A stretch of 64,000 nt of DNA from Shewanella mangrovisoli (GTDB taxonomy: Bacteria > Pseudomonadota > Gammaproteobacteria > Enterobacterales > Shewanellaceae). The notes under the pieces were generated by a model. That model was not told the DNA's origin and searched no databases. It saw nothing but the letters and a program-made list of their open reading frames with translations. How positions within the stretch are numbered: the stretch's first letter is position 1; each line of letters starts with the position of its first letter. Below are positions 9,206-19,156 of this stretch, in pieces. The position numbers and the translations under genes are program-made. Location of the stretch: the NCBI RefSeq assembly GCF_019457635.1, contig NZ_CP080412.1, forward strand, positions 1,116,001 through 1,180,000, in the 5' to 3' direction.

Positions 9206-11257
9206 ATGTCTAGTCGCTACTTTGTGATGTCGCTGACCGCGCTTGCGGTTTCCTGTGTCTACACTCATCCCCTCAATGCAAACCCACTCTATTCTCAAAC
9301 ACTCGATCTGATTGAGCTCAATGATCAATATCACTCCAGTGATGATGGGATGCAGCTGAGTAACTTAAATAGCTTAACCTTATTGCGGGCCGACCACAGT
9401 GGAAATACCGCGAATATCAGTATGCGCTCCGCTAGCCAAGGTGTGGCCGTGATGCAAGATAGGGTGTATTTTTCACCCGCGCCTTATTCGGCGCCGCAGT
9501 TGCAGTTATTGCCTAACCTTTTACTACAGCAAAATGTCACTAGCACACCACTGGCGGATATGACGGTAGGCGGGCAGGGCGCTTTCGGTGTGGTGAATTA
9601 TCAGAGCCTTGAAATAGCTAACCGACCTCAGTCGGGCAGCTTTCTCGTTGAAGGTTCGACAGAGTCGGATTTGAATGCCGGCATGAGTTGGGGCGTTAAG
9701 CAAAAAGAATATGGTGCATTATTCGCAGCGAATTACCAGAAAGAACAAGGTGATGCGAATTTTTTCAATGGCAGCGATGCCGATAGAACCAAAACGGATA
9801 TGTTGTTCAAGGTGAATGCGGCAAGTTTGCTTGGCGCACGCAGTCCGCAGCAGACGGAATTTACCTACCAATTTATCGATGATGACAGTTATCGCTCGCA
9901 GCTTGGTGTCACCGCGGCGGACTGGCAGCAGGATCCCTTACTCTTGTACTCCGTAACGGCGCAGGATAAGCATAAAGGGCGGCAGCACAAGTATCAGCTT
10001 TCACACCAAGTGGATTTAGGCGGCAGTAAAGTGATCAGTGACTTTTACTATCAGTCCTATTCACAACAGTTGGATAAACTTGGCTTGTTTAATGGGCAAG
10101 AGATTAGCGCAGCAACGCTTGCCGATATCGCCGCCTTTGACCGAGCTCCAAGTGCAAATGGCGCCGATTTAAATCTGCTCGTCCAAGATAACGATTACAG
10201 CGCCTTTGGCGCCCAGACCCAAGCCATAAACCAGTACGGCGAACATCAAATCATTTACAGCGCTCGTTATCATACGGATAAGGCGGAAATGCGCTTTGGC
10301 GAGCAAACGGCTTTATGGCAAGCGGATAGAAGCCTTGCGGTTGATGAGTCAAACGCGCTGTTCGCTTATACCGATGATGCCACTGCGCTGACGTCGGCCA
10401 TTGATTCGCTATTTCGCTGGCAAGGCATGCAAATCAAGTTAGGCCTGACTTACGAGCATGTCAGTGTTAATCGTGAAGTGAATCAGGCTGTTGTGGGACT
10501 CGATGAAGCGGATTTCTCCGATAGTGATTGGATGCCGCAATTAGGTGTGCTCTATGATGCGGGCGATTGGCGTTTTAGTACCGATATCCGTCGGGCCTGG
10601 ACTGCGGCAAGCGCGGGGAATACCACACAAGAGGCTCAGGTGTCGCTGCACTATCAAGTGAGCGCCCAATATGCGCGTGAAGGGATAAAAGCCGATTTAC
10701 GGGCGTATGTGCAAGAATTCGATAATTTGCATGTGGACTGCGATAGCTATTCGATGTGCGCCGATGCACGCTTGTTAACCCAAGAGAATATTCCCGATGT
10801 GCTGACCTATGGTGTAGAACTTGGCCTTGGTTATCGCTGGGACTTGGGTGGGGTAGCGCTACCCTTAGGGCTAAATTATCAATATCTTAGCGCCGAGTAT
10901 CAAACCAGCACCTGCACCGATGTTCAAGGCTGTGTTTTAGAGGGCGATAGATTGGCTTGGTTACCCGAACATCAATTGCAATTGAGTGCAGGGGTTAACT
11001 ATGGCGCATATCAATTAAATCTTGAGGCGGCCTATCAATCTGAGCGCGATTTCAGTCAATTCGGCAGTGAGTTGCAACGGGTATCAGGCCAGTGGCGGGT
11101 TGATTTAGCGGCAAACTATGATTTTGATAAACACCATAGGCTGTATTTTAGGGTCGAAAACCTACTCGATGAGCCCTTAGTGACCACAGCATCAAATAGC
11201 GGAATTCGGACTGAAAATGGACGGATCAGCTATTTGGGTTATCAGTGGCGTTTCTAA
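9206..11257 (+). CDS. TonB-dependent receptor-like outer-membrane protein
   Basis: A 683-residue secreted protein with an N-terminal signal peptide (cleavage near residue 26) and a C-terminal outer-membrane end signal (YLGYQWRF, terminal Phe). The last third has the alternating strand pattern of a barrel and the receptor-like segment YFRVENLLDEPLVTTAS. The plug region (about 40-140) is short and lacks a clear TonB box, though MTVGGQGAFGVVNY resembles a plug strand. The ligand is unknown. It lies alone between luxS and the nqr operon. ATG at 9206 follows GGGAG. Family assignment is moderate to good; whether it is still TonB-coupled is uncertain. Confidence 0.75.
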   Translation: MSSRYFVMSLTALAVSCVYTHPLNANPLYSQTLDLIELNDQYHSSDDGMQLSNLNSLTLLRADHSGNTANISMRSASQGVAVMQDRVYFSPAPYSAPQLQLLPNLLLQQNVTSTPLADMTVGGQGAFGVVNYQSLEIANRPQSGSFLVEGSTESDLNAGMSWGVKQKEYGALFAANYQKEQGDANFFNGSDADRTKTDMLFKVNAASLLGARSPQQTEFTYQFIDDDSYRSQLGVTAADWQQDPLLLYSVTAQDKHKGRQHKYQLSHQVDLGGSKVISDFYYQSYSQQLDKLGLFNGQEISAATLADIAAFDRAPSANGADLNLLVQDNDYSAFGAQTQAINQYGEHQIIYSARYHTDKAEMRFGEQTALWQADRSLAVDESNALFAYTDDATALTSAIDSLFRWQGMQIKLGLTYEHVSVNREVNQAVVGLDEADFSDSDWMPQLGVLYDAGDWRFSTDIRRAWTAASAGNTTQEAQVSLHYQVSAQYAREGIKADLRAYVQEFDNLHVDCDSYSMCADARLLTQENIPDVLTYGVELGLGYRWDLGGVALPLGLNYQYLSAEYQTSTCTDVQGCVLEGDRLAWLPEHQLQLSAGVNYGAYQLNLEAAYQSERDFSQFGSELQRVSGQWRVDLAANYDFDKHHRLYFRVENLLDEPLVTTASNSGIRTENGRISYLGYQWRF

Positions 11258-11660
11258 ACTGAATTAAATCTTGTTTAAAGATTATTCAACGAGAAAGCGA
11301 AAAGGTCGTTTTAGCTATCGTCATAAAGAGGTATCGACCTTTCGCTAAATTATTTCTTTAAAAATTAATGTTATAGTATTTGTCGACCGTAATATTTTCT
11401 CTTTCTGCGCCCTCACTCGGTCGGAAGGTGAACGCTGTAGCGCATGATTCTTTTAAATCCTTATTTGAGGTTTGAAATCACCTATAATTTTCGTGGCGAT
11501 GCCACGGCAATTGGGGTAAAATGCGCGCGACCAGCGTGATTGCGATCGCATTTCTGTGATAAATCTGCGCTAGCTCAATGCAGTAGGTTTTGTTTAAAAC
11601 CTCAGTATTTAGCAGGAACGCGGCGCATTGTCTTTCCTTCAAAACGTAGTGCTTGTGGAT
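11258..11660 (+). promoter_or_regulatory. nqr operon upstream region with several hairpins
   Basis: This 403-bp stretch has no convincing gene. It contains a long inverted repeat (AGCGAAaAGGTCG with CGACCTTTCGCT, 11296-11346), which may end the preceding gene although its T-tract is poor. It also has a CGTGGC/GCCACG hairpin at 11492-11506 and the palindrome TGCGATCGCA near 11542. The nqr promoter presumably lies here; no -35/-10 pair was clear enough to name. Confidence 0.45.
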
Positions 11661-12995
11661 ATGATTACAATTAAGAAAGGATTGGAACTGCCTATAGCAG
11701 GCGGACCAGAGCAAGTTATCCATAATGGCCCAGCCATTAAACATGTAGCTACTTTGGGTGAAGAGTATATTGGCTTACGTCCAACGATGAAGATCAAAGT
11801 GGGCGACAAAGTTCAAAAAGGTCAGGTGATTTTCGAAGATAAGAAAAATCCTGGCGTAAAATATACGGCTTTAGCCAGTGGTACTATATTAGACATTAAC
11901 CGGGGCGCCCAGCGTGTGCTGCAGTCTGTTGTTATTCAAGTAGAAGGGAACGAAAGCGTTGCCTTTGCTAAGTATGACGCCACTGCTCTCGATACGCTAG
12001 ACTCGCAACTGGTCCGTGACAACCTGATCGAATCAGGCTTATGGACTGCATTGCGTACACGTCCTTTCAGCAAAGTGCCTGCCGTAGATTCTTCTGCCGC
12101 TGGTATTTTCGTCACCGCGATTGATACGCAACCCCATGCCGCCGATCCTGTTGTAGTGATCCGTGAGCATAAAGAAGATTTTGCTAATGGTCTTAAGGTC
12201 TTAGCAAGACTTACCGAAGGTAAAGTTTACCTTTGTAAAGCGCCTGGCGCCGATATTCCTGCCGCTAATGCCCAAGTTGAAGAATTTGCCGGTGTTCACC
12301 CAGCGGGTCTTGTTGGTACTCATATCCATTTCCTACTTCCAGCTTCTGCAAAACGTACTGTTTGGCATGTCGGTTACCAAGATGTAATAGCCATTGGTCA
12401 GCTATTTACTACTGGTCAACTGAATACCGAACGTGTGATCGCAATTGCCGGTCCTAAAGCGGCTAAGCCACGTCTGGTTCGCACTGTTTTAGGTGCAAGC
12501 ATGACTGAACTGACCGCGGGCGAAACCTTAGACGGTAACGTACGTGTTGTTTCAGGCTCTGTGCTGAATGGCCGTACAGCTGTAGGTCCTCAAGGATATT
12601 TAGGTCGTTACCACGCGCAGGTGAGTCTGTTAGAAGAAGGCACTGAAAAAGAATTCTTTGGTTGGGTGTTACCAGGCTCAAACAAATACTCTATTACCCG
12701 TGCATTCCTTGGCCACTTAAGCGCTTCTCGTCTGTTCAACATGACAACGAGCACTGGTGGTTCAGACCGCGCTATGGTGCCAATCGGCAACTACGAGCGT
12801 GTAATGCCATTGGATATTCTTCCTACTATGTTGCTGCGTGACCTGATCTCAGGTGACTTTGACGGTGCTGCCACTTTAGGCGCGTTAGAGTTGGATGAAG
12901 AAGATCTCGCACTGTGTACGTTCGTATGTCCAGGCAAATATGACTACGGTTCATATCTGCGTGACTGTTTAGATACGATCGAGAGGGAAGGCTAA
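11661..12995 (+). CDS. nqrA: Na+-translocating NADH:quinone reductase subunit A
   Basis: A 444-residue NqrA starting [18 protein letters not shown], the family N-terminus. It is the large peripheral cytoplasmic subunit of Na+-NQR and is implicated in quinone interaction. ATG 11661 is chosen because the 11 codons upstream in frame are not conserved. It is the first gene of a tight six-gene operon; its last base (12995) is also the first base of the nqrB start codon, a TAATG overlap indicating translational coupling. Length matches the family (about 445). Confidence 0.97.
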   Translation: MITIKKGLELPIAGGPEQVIHNGPAIKHVATLGEEYIGLRPTMKIKVGDKVQKGQVIFEDKKNPGVKYTALASGTILDINRGAQRVLQSVVIQVEGNESVAFAKYDATALDTLDSQLVRDNLIESGLWTALRTRPFSKVPAVDSSAAGIFVTAIDTQPHAADPVVVIREHKEDFANGLKVLARLTEGKVYLCKAPGADIPAANAQVEEFAGVHPAGLVGTHIHFLLPASAKRTVWHVGYQDVIAIGQLFTTGQLNTERVIAIAGPKAAKPRLVRTVLGASMTELTAGETLDGNVRVVSGSVLNGRTAVGPQGYLGRYHAQVSLLEEGTEKEFFGWVLPGSNKYSITRAFLGHLSASRLFNMTTSTGGSDRAMVPIGNYERVMPLDILPTMLLRDLISGDFDGAATLGALELDEEDLALCTFVCPGKYDYGSYLRDCLDTIEREG

Positions 12996-14194
12996 TGAGC
13001 TTGAAAGATTTTTTCGAACGTATTGAACCCGACTTTGAAAAAGGCGGTAAATACGAAAAGTTTTATGCCCTGTTCGAAGCGGCATACACCATTTTTTATA
13101 CGCCAGGTAAAGTGAACAAGGGCAAAACCCACGTTCGCGATAACATCGACCTGAAGCGTATGATGATCACGGTTTGGGCCTGTGCCTTCCCAGCGATGTT
13201 CGTGGGTATGTACAACGTCGGTCTGCAAGCTCAACTTGCGTTAATCGCGGGTTTTGCAACGCCTGACGTATGGCAAGTGAGCCTGTTCGGCATGTTCGGT
13301 ACCGAACTGACCGCCAACTCTGGCTGGCCAGCACTGATGTGGTATGGCGCCTGTTTCTTCCTACCTATCTACGCGGTGACTTTCGCCGTCGGTGGTATTT
13401 GGGAAGTGCTGTTTGCCGCTATCCGTGGCCACGAAGTTAACGAAGGTTTCTTCGTTACCTCTATCCTGTTCGCATTAACACTGCCTGCAACTATCCCATT
13501 GTGGATGGTGGCCTTAGGTATCACCTTCGGTGTGGTTGTGGCTAAAGAAGTGTTCGGTGGTACGGGTCGTAACTTCTTAAACCCAGCATTAGCTGGTCGT
13601 GCCTTCCTGTTCTTCGCTTACCCACTGAACATGTCTGGTGACACTTCATGGGTTGTGGCTGACGGTTACTCTGGTGCAACGGCTCTGAGCCAAGCGGCAG
13701 CGGGTACCTTAGATTACACATTCAACCAAAACTGGTGGGATGCGTTCTTCGGTTTCATTCCAGGCTCTGTGGGTGAAGTATCGACTCTGGCGATTCTGTT
13801 AGGTGGTCTGGTTATCATCTATACCCGTATCGCTTCATGGCGCATCGTTGGCGGCGTGATGGTCGGTATGATTGCTATCTCTACACTGTTAAATGTGATC
13901 GGTAGCGACACTAACCCAATGTTTGCAATGCCTTGGTACTGGCACTTAGTGTTAGGTGGTTTTGCATTTGGCATGATGTTTATGGCGACTGACCCAGTGT
14001 CTGCGTCATTCACTAACCAAGCTAAATGGGCATACGGTATCTTGATTGGTGCAATGGCTGTGTTTATCCGCGTGATTAACCCTGCATTCCCAGAAGGCAT
14101 GATGTTAGCAATTCTGTTTGCTAACTTGTTCGCGCCATTGTTCGACCACTTCGTGGTTCAGGCAAATATCAAGCGGAGGATTGCTCGTGGCTAG
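12995..14194 (+). CDS. nqrB: Na+-translocating NADH:quinone reductase subunit B
   Basis: A 399-residue integral membrane subunit with about ten hydrophobic helices. The SGAT motif in [10 protein letters not shown] places a covalent FMN attachment Thr at residue 229, the target of the ApbE encoded downstream. NqrB also binds riboflavin and forms part of the Na+ path. It overlaps nqrA by one base and nqrC by eight, so expression is coupled. Length and N-terminus fit the family, although the conserved N-terminal cytoplasmic stretch is kept at full length here. Confidence 0.97.
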   Translation: MSLKDFFERIEPDFEKGGKYEKFYALFEAAYTIFYTPGKVNKGKTHVRDNIDLKRMMITVWACAFPAMFVGMYNVGLQAQLALIAGFATPDVWQVSLFGMFGTELTANSGWPALMWYGACFFLPIYAVTFAVGGIWEVLFAAIRGHEVNEGFFVTSILFALTLPATIPLWMVALGITFGVVVAKEVFGGTGRNFLNPALAGRAFLFFAYPLNMSGDTSWVVADGYSGATALSQAAAGTLDYTFNQNWWDAFFGFIPGSVGEVSTLAILLGGLVIIYTRIASWRIVGGVMVGMIAISTLLNVIGSDTNPMFAMPWYWHLVLGGFAFGMMFMATDPVSASFTNQAKWAYGILIGAMAVFIRVINPAFPEGMMLAILFANLFAPLFDHFVVQANIKRRIARG

Positions 14195-14975
14195 TAATAA
14201 AGATTCGTTCGGCAGAACGTTATTTATCGTCGTTGGCTTATGTCTAATTTGTGCGATATTCGTGTCGACTGCGGCAGTATTACTGCGCCCAACTCAAGCA
14301 GAAAACAAGCTGCTTGATAAGCAAAAGTACATCCTCGAAGCTGCGGGTCTGATTGACACGAAAGCGGGCAAAGTAACCAAAGCTCAAATTTTGGATACTT
14401 ACAGTAAGCACATCGAAGCTAAGTTAGTTAACTTAAAAACCGGTGATTGGGTTGAAGGTGTTGATGCCAACACATTCGATCAACGCAAAGCGTCTCGCGA
14501 TGTGAAGACCTCTTTTGTACCTGAAAACGACATCGCTTCGGTTAAGCGTGTTGCTGAAGATGCAGTGGTTTATTTAGTTCGCGACGAGCAAGGTAAGTTA
14601 ACCAGCGTGATCCTGCCAGTTCATGGTTATGGCTTGTGGTCGACTATGTATGCTTTCCTCGCGTTAGATGCTGATCTGAACACGATTCAAAGCTTAGTGT
14701 ACTACGAGCAAGGCGAAACCCCAGGTCTTGGTGGTGAAGTTCAAAACGCTCAGTGGAAAGCTAAATGGCACGGTAAAAAGTTATTTGATGAGCAAGGTAA
14801 CATTGCTATCAGCGTAACTAAAAACCCAGCTGTGGCTAGTACTGAATACGGTGTGGATGCATTATCCGGCGCGACTCTGACCAGTAACGGTGTTCAACAC
14901 TCTCTGACATTCTGGTTAGGTAAAGAAGGTTTTGCGAGTTTCATTGAAAAAGCACGCAATGGAGGTCTCAGCTAA
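14187..14975 (+). CDS. nqrC: Na+-translocating NADH:quinone reductase subunit C
   Basis: A 262-residue subunit with one N-terminal membrane anchor (about residues 12-33) and a periplasmic FMN-binding domain. The motif SGATLTS gives the covalent FMN Thr at residue 230. The GTG at 14187 is selected: it sits behind CGGAGGA in the end of nqrB and starts [13 protein letters not shown], the family N-terminus. A longer frame beginning at 14118 would overlap nqrB by 77 bases and has no conservation. It overlaps the nqrD start by one base. Confidence 0.95.
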   Translation: MASNKDSFGRTLFIVVGLCLICAIFVSTAAVLLRPTQAENKLLDKQKYILEAAGLIDTKAGKVTKAQILDTYSKHIEAKLVNLKTGDWVEGVDANTFDQRKASRDVKTSFVPENDIASVKRVAEDAVVYLVRDEQGKLTSVILPVHGYGLWSTMYAFLALDADLNTIQSLVYYEQGETPGLGGEVQNAQWKAKWHGKKLFDEQGNIAISVTKNPAVASTEYGVDALSGATLTSNGVQHSLTFWLGKEGFASFIEKARNGGLS

Positions 14976-15607
14976 TGTCTGACGCTAAAGAACTGAAACA
15001 GGTTCTGACTGGACCTATCGTCAACAACAACCCGATTGCATTACAAGTACTTGGTGTATGTAGTGCGTTAGCGGTAACGAGCAAACTCGAAACTGCACTG
15101 GTAATGGCGTTGGCATTAACTGCGGTAACAGCGTTTTCTAACCTGTTTATCTCAATGATCCGTAACCATATTCCTAGCAGCGTACGTATTATCGTACAGA
15201 TGACCATTATTGCCTCTTTGGTAATCGTGGTTGACCAATTGCTGCAGGCTTATGCTTATCAGATTTCTAAGCAGTTATCGGTATTCGTGGGCCTTATCAT
15301 TACGAACTGTATCGTAATGGGTCGCGCTGAAGCCTATGCGATGAAAACACCGCCAATGATGAGCTTTATGGATGGTATCGGTAACGGTTTAGGTTACGGT
15401 GCGATTCTGTTAGCCGTTGGCTTCGTGCGTGAACTGTTTGGTAACGGTTCTCTGTTCGGTGTTCAAATCCTGCACAAGATCTCTGAAGGTGGCTGGTATC
15501 AACCAAACGGTCTGTTATTACTGCCGCCAAGTGCGTTCTTCCTGATCGGTATTCTGATTTGGATTATTCGTACCTATAAGCCAGAGCAAGTTGAAGCAAA
15601 AGGGTAA
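14975..15607 (+). CDS. nqrD: Na+-translocating NADH:quinone reductase subunit D
   Basis: A 210-residue membrane protein with six hydrophobic helices, homologous to RnfE and to NqrE. The paired membrane subunits NqrD and NqrE hold an iron centre between them through conserved cysteines; here a candidate is the Cys in [16 protein letters not shown]. Start ATG 14975 overlaps the nqrC stop (TAATG) and has GGAGG upstream. A six-base gap separates it from nqrE. Confidence 0.96.
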   Translation: MSDAKELKQVLTGPIVNNNPIALQVLGVCSALAVTSKLETALVMALALTAVTAFSNLFISMIRNHIPSSVRIIVQMTIIASLVIVVDQLLQAYAYQISKQLSVFVGLIITNCIVMGRAEAYAMKTPPMMSFMDGIGNGLGYGAILLAVGFVRELFGNGSLFGVQILHKISEGGWYQPNGLLLLPPSAFFLIGILIWIIRTYKPEQVEAKG

Positions 15608-15613
15608 TTTGAG

Positions 15614-16222
15614 ATGGAACATTATATTAGCCTGTTAATTCGCTCTGTTTTCATTGAAAACATGGCACTGGCCTTCTTCTTAGGTATGTGTACTTTCTTA
15701 GCAGTATCGAAGAAAGTGACTACTGCGATGGGCCTAGGGATTGCGGTAGTTGTAGTGTTAACTATCTCTGTTCCTGCTAACCAAGTTATTTACCAAGGGC
15801 TGTTAGCACCTGGCGCACTGGCTTGGGCTGGTGCACCTGAAGCTGACCTAAGCTTCTTGAAATTCATTACCTTTATCGGTGTGATTGCGGCTTTAGTTCA
15901 AATTCTGGAAATGGCACTGGATAAGTACTTTCCTCCTTTGTACAACGCGTTAGGTATCTTCTTACCTCTGATCACTGTGAACTGTGCGATTTTCGGTGCG
16001 GTATCATTCATGGTTGAGCGTGACTACAAGCTGGGCGAAAGTGTGGTGTTTGGTTTCGGCTCTGGAGTAGGTTGGGCATTAGCTATCGTATTGATGGCCG
16101 GTATCCGTGAGAAGCTGAAGTATGCCGATGTGCCGAATGGCCTGCGTGGTTTAGGTATTACCTTTATTACCGCTGGTTTAATGGCCTTAGGTTTCATGTC
16201 GTTTTCTGGTGTGTCTCTGTAA
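15614..16222 (+). CDS. nqrE: Na+-translocating NADH:quinone reductase subunit E
   Basis: A 202-residue membrane subunit with six hydrophobic segments, homologous to RnfA. Candidate cysteines for the intramembrane iron centre shared with NqrD are in [11 protein letters not shown] and ITVNCAIFG. That iron site is thought to be loaded with help from NqrM, encoded about 2.5 kb downstream. ATG 15614 starts [19 protein letters not shown], the typical family start. Confidence 0.96.
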   Translation: MEHYISLLIRSVFIENMALAFFLGMCTFLAVSKKVTTAMGLGIAVVVVLTISVPANQVIYQGLLAPGALAWAGAPEADLSFLKFITFIGVIAALVQILEMALDKYFPPLYNALGIFLPLITVNCAIFGAVSFMVERDYKLGESVVFGFGSGVGWALAIVLMAGIREKLKYADVPNGLRGLGITFITAGLMALGFMSFSGVSL

Positions 16223-16268
16223 GAGACACCAAACGGCTTCTTGAATTGGACCTTCTAAGGATAAGTTA

Positions 16269-17525
16269 ATGGATATTCTTGGTATTTTTAAATCTACTCC
16301 GCTCGAGGTTTACCTCGGTGTGAGTATGTTTACTGCTATCGTCCTCGTCTTAGTGTTAGTGATTTTATTCGCTAAATCTAAGCTAGTGTCTAGCGGTGAC
16401 ATCACGATCGGCATCAACGACGATCCTGAAAAAGCGATTACAACCGGTGCCGGTGGCAAGCTGTTAGGCGTGCTAGCGAACAGCGGTATCTTCGTATCGA
16501 GCGCCTGTGGTGGCGGTGGTTCTTGTGGCCAATGTCGCGTAGTGGTGAAGTCTGGCGGCGGTGATATTCTGCCAACAGAATTAGATCACATCAGCAAGGG
16601 TGACGCCCGTAAAGGTTGTCGTCTGTCTTGCCAGGTGAACGTTAAGAACGACATGGAAATCGAGCTTGACGAAGAAATCTTCGGTATTAAGAAGTGGGAA
16701 TGTACTGTTATCTCTAACGATAACAAGGCGACCTTCATTAAAGAACTTAAGCTGCAAATCCCTGATGGTGAATCTGTTCCGTTCCGTGCGGGTGGTTACA
16801 TCCAGATCGAAGCGCCTGCACACCATGTTAAATATGCTGATTTCGACGTACCAGCAAAATACCGTGGTGACTGGGAACACTTTGGCTTCTTCAAGTTAGA
16901 ATCTAAAGTTGACGAAGAAACGATCCGTGCTTACTCAATGGCTAACTACCCAGAAGAGTTTGGCATCATCATGTTGAACGTGCGTATCGCGACGCCACCT
17001 CCACGTAACTTGAGCTTACCATGCGGTAAGATGTCATCTTACATTTGGAGCCTGAAGGCTGGCGATAAAGTCACGATTTCTGGCCCATTCGGTGAATTCT
17101 TCGCGAAAGATACCGATGCAGAAATGGTGTTTATCGGTGGTGGTGCGGGTATGGCACCAATGCGTTCACACATTTTCGACCAACTGAAGCGTCTGAAGTC
17201 TAAGCGTAAGATGAGCTTCTGGTACGGTGCACGTTCTAAGCGTGAAATGTTCTACGTGGAAGACTTTGACGGCCTAGCGGCTGAAAACGACAACTTCGTA
17301 TGGCATGTGGCCCTGTCTGATCCTCAACCTGAGGACAACTGGGATGGTTATACAGGTTTCATCCATAACGTATTGTATGAAAACTACCTGAAAGACCATG
17401 AAGCGCCAGAAGATTGTGAGTTCTACATGTGTGGACCTCCAATGATGAACGCAGCCGTAATCGGTATGTTGAAAAATCTTGGTGTCGAAGACGAAAACAT
17501 CCTGTTGGATGACTTCGGCGGCTAA
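16269..17525 (+). CDS. nqrF: Na+-translocating NADH:quinone reductase subunit F
   Basis: A 418-residue NADH-oxidising subunit. One N-terminal helix (about 15-35) anchors it. A [2Fe-2S] ferredoxin domain follows with Cys80, Cys86, Cys89 and Cys121 as cluster ligands. Then comes a ferredoxin-NADP reductase-like module with the FAD motif RAYSMAN and the nucleotide motif [12 protein letters not shown], ending LLDDFGG. It takes hydride from NADH and feeds electrons into the complex. It is about ten residues longer at the N-terminus than the Vibrio protein as I remember it. A 46-bp gap with AAGGATAAG upstream separates it from nqrE; a hairpin follows. Confidence 0.97.
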   Translation: MDILGIFKSTPLEVYLGVSMFTAIVLVLVLVILFAKSKLVSSGDITIGINDDPEKAITTGAGGKLLGVLANSGIFVSSACGGGGSCGQCRVVVKSGGGDILPTELDHISKGDARKGCRLSCQVNVKNDMEIELDEEIFGIKKWECTVISNDNKATFIKELKLQIPDGESVPFRAGGYIQIEAPAHHVKYADFDVPAKYRGDWEHFGFFKLESKVDEETIRAYSMANYPEEFGIIMLNVRIATPPPRNLSLPCGKMSSYIWSLKAGDKVTISGPFGEFFAKDTDAEMVFIGGGAGMAPMRSHIFDQLKRLKSKRKMSFWYGARSKREMFYVEDFDGLAAENDNFVWHVALSDPQPEDNWDGYTGFIHNVLYENYLKDHEAPEDCEFYMCGPPMMNAAVIGMLKNLGVEDENILLDDFGG

Positions 17526-17550
17526 TGTGAATTAGCCCAAGGTGAGAAGA

Positions 17551-17588
17551 GTTGCAGATGTGGAGTAAAGCTCTCATCTGCAACTTTT
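17551..17588 (+). terminator. Terminator-like hairpin between nqrF and apbE
   Basis: A perfect 10-bp stem (GTTGCAGATG/CATCTGCAAC) with a 14-nt loop is followed by TTTT. It starts 26 bp after the nqrF stop and ends about 36 bp before apbE. It may attenuate read-through from the structural operon into the maturation genes. Confidence 0.65.
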
Positions 17589-17623
17589 GCATTAAAGGGC
17601 ATCCAAAAGAGTTGTTAGTCACT

Positions 17624-18682
17624 ATGTTTAAAACCCTAGCGTTAAAAACTCCCGTGTTAAAAACCTCAGTGTTAAAGCATTCAGTGAGCTGGCTGGTCCT
17701 TGTAGGTCTAGCCTTTTTTATTTCAGCCTGTAGCAAACAGGATGAGGTTATCTCCCTCGCAGGCAGCACAATGGGCACGACCTACCACATTAAAGTGGTT
17801 CCCAATGAGCAAATGCCGACGGCCCAATTACTGCAGGCCGAGATTGACTTAGCCTTAGAGCTGGTCAATAACCAGATGTCGACCTATCGACCCAATTCAG
17901 AATTGTCTCGTTTCAACCAGTTACCGCTCGAGCAGAGTGTAGAAGTCTCTCCTGATACCATCAAAGTGGTTAAAGAAGGCATGCGTTTGTATAACGTGAC
18001 AGACAAAGCCTTAGACATTACCTTGGGGCCGCTGGTGAACCTATGGGGATTTGGTCCCGATAAGCGCCCAACCAAAGTGCCGACTCAAGCTGATATCGAT
18101 GCGGCTAAAGCCAAAACCGGTATCAGTGAGCTTTCTATCGAAGGTAATCGCTTAAGCAAACACAATGCGCATTTATATGTGGACCTGTCTTCAATCGCTA
18201 AAGGTTTTGGCGTGGATAAAGTGGCCTCGATTTTAGATAAGTACCATGCAAGCGGTTACTTAGTCGAAATTGGCGGCGAGCTGAGCATTAAGGGCACGAA
18301 AGGTGATGGTAGTTCGTGGCGCGTCGCGATAGAGAAACCGACCGACGATGGCATGGCGGTGCAACAGGTGATTGAGCCTGGCACTATGGCGATGGCAACG
18401 TCTGGGGATTATCGTAATTATTATGAGGAAGAAGGTCAGCGCTTTACTCATATAATTGATCCACGTACCGGTTTGCCTATTAATCATAAGCTAGCATCTG
18501 TGACCGTTTTGCATAAAGAATGTATGACGGCCGATGGTTTTGCGACGGCGATGATGGTTTTAGGTACAGAAGCGTCATTGGAGCTTGCCAAGAAAGAACA
18601 CTTGGCGATAATGCTAATAGAAAAGCAAGGCGAAGGGTTTAAAGTCTACTACAGTGACGCCTTCAAGCCTTTCCTTAAGTAG
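17624..18682 (+). CDS. apbE: FAD:protein FMN transferase ApbE
   Basis: A 352-residue lipoprotein of the ApbE family, which moves FMN from FAD to threonines in SGAT-type motifs, here presumably in NqrB and NqrC. The lipobox is FFISAC with an extra-long positively charged n-region. Family marks are AGSTMGTTYH, the flavin-site region YVDLSSIAKGFGVDKV and TTMAMATSGDYRNYY-like and HIIDPRTGLP segments. The ATG at 17624 is preferred: the frame opening at 17552 begins inside the terminator-like hairpin. The first 20 codons contain a four-fold 15-bp repeat (see separate entry). nqrM follows after 11 bp. Confidence 0.95.
   Translation: MFKTLALKTPVLKTSVLKHSVSWLVLVGLAFFISACSKQDEVISLAGSTMGTTYHIKVVPNEQMPTAQLLQAEIDLALELVNNQMSTYRPNSELSRFNQLPLEQSVEVSPDTIKVVKEGMRLYNVTDKALDITLGPLVNLWGFGPDKRPTKVPTQADIDAAKAKTGISELSIEGNRLSKHNAHLYVDLSSIAKGFGVDKVASILDKYHASGYLVEIGGELSIKGTKGDGSSWRVAIEKPTDDGMAVQQVIEPGTMAMATSGDYRNYYEEEGQRFTHIIDPRTGLPINHKLASVTVLHKECMTADGFATAMMVLGTEASLELAKKEHLAIMLIEKQGEGFKVYYSDAFKPFLK
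17626..17685 (+). repeat. Four 15-bp tandem repeats inside the apbE signal sequence
   Basis: Units begin at 17626, 17641, 17656 and 17671. The consensus is GTTAAAAACctcagt with the last unit most diverged. They are in frame and encode FKTLA-LKTPV-LKTSV-LKHSV, placing several lysines before the hydrophobic core of the lipoprotein signal. Confidence 0.8.
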
Positions 18683-18693
18683 TTGGAGTTAAC

Positions 18694-18918
18694 ATGAGCA
18701 CTTTTATCGCGGCATTTGTGATTTTATTACTGTTCTTTTTGCTTATGTCGATAGGTTATCTCATCAAGCGCAAAGCCGTTGAAGGAAGCTGTGGCGGTTT
18801 AGGTGTATTAGGGATTGAAAAAGCCTGCGATTGTGATGATCCCTGCGACAAGCGTAAGCGTCGTATGGCCGCAGAAGAAGCGCGCCGTGAGAAGTTAACG
18901 AAAGACAGGATCATTTAA
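18694..18918 (+). CDS. nqrM: NQR maturation protein NqrM (DUF539)
   Basis: A 74-residue membrane-anchored protein: one N-terminal helix (about residues 4-25), then a cysteine-containing tail with the pattern GSCGGLGVLG and KACDCDDPC. This is the DUF539/NqrM family, needed for making active Na+-NQR and thought to supply iron to the NqrD/E centre. It follows apbE by 11 bp with TTGGAGTT upstream, so the two maturation genes form one unit behind nqrF. A strong terminator follows. Confidence 0.93.
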   Translation: MSTFIAAFVILLLFFLLMSIGYLIKRKAVEGSCGGLGVLGIEKACDCDDPCDKRKRRMAAEEARREKLTKDRII

Positions 18919-18934
18919 TTATCCGCTTCAACTG

Positions 18935-18963
18935 AAATAGCCTCCTCTGGAGGCTATTTTTTT
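18935..18963 (+). terminator. Rho-independent terminator after nqrM
   Basis: A perfect 10-bp stem (AATAGCCTCC/GGAGGCTATT) with a 3-nt loop and a run of seven T residues. Confidence 0.92.
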
Positions 18964-19029
18964 GCCTCGGTTTTAGCATTGGCAAAATTAATCCTTGATA
19001 TATGAGGAGGATAGCGGGCTAATCTAAGC

Positions 19030-19051
19030 GATAATGAGAATGCTTTTTATC
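19030..19051 (+). promoter_or_regulatory. Possible Fur box upstream of the bacterioferritin genes
   Basis: GATAATGAGAAT matches the first twelve bases of the Fur consensus with one change, and TTATC occurs at the far end at slightly wider spacing. It lies about 105 bp before the first bfr start. Iron control is expected for these genes; the site itself is a moderate match. Confidence 0.4.
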
Positions 19052-19156
19052 TTTAAGTTTGTGAAAAATAAAGAAAATTTGAGTTGGCTTTAAAACTGTA
19101 CTAGGCTAGAAGCTTGATTTAGATCAATCTTTCACTCATATCAAGGATAGTTACTT

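Noticed and set aside
14118..14186. Longer nqrC start inside nqrB
   Set aside because: The extra 23 codons overlap nqrB and are not conserved, while GTG 14187 has a CGGAGGA site and the family N-terminus.
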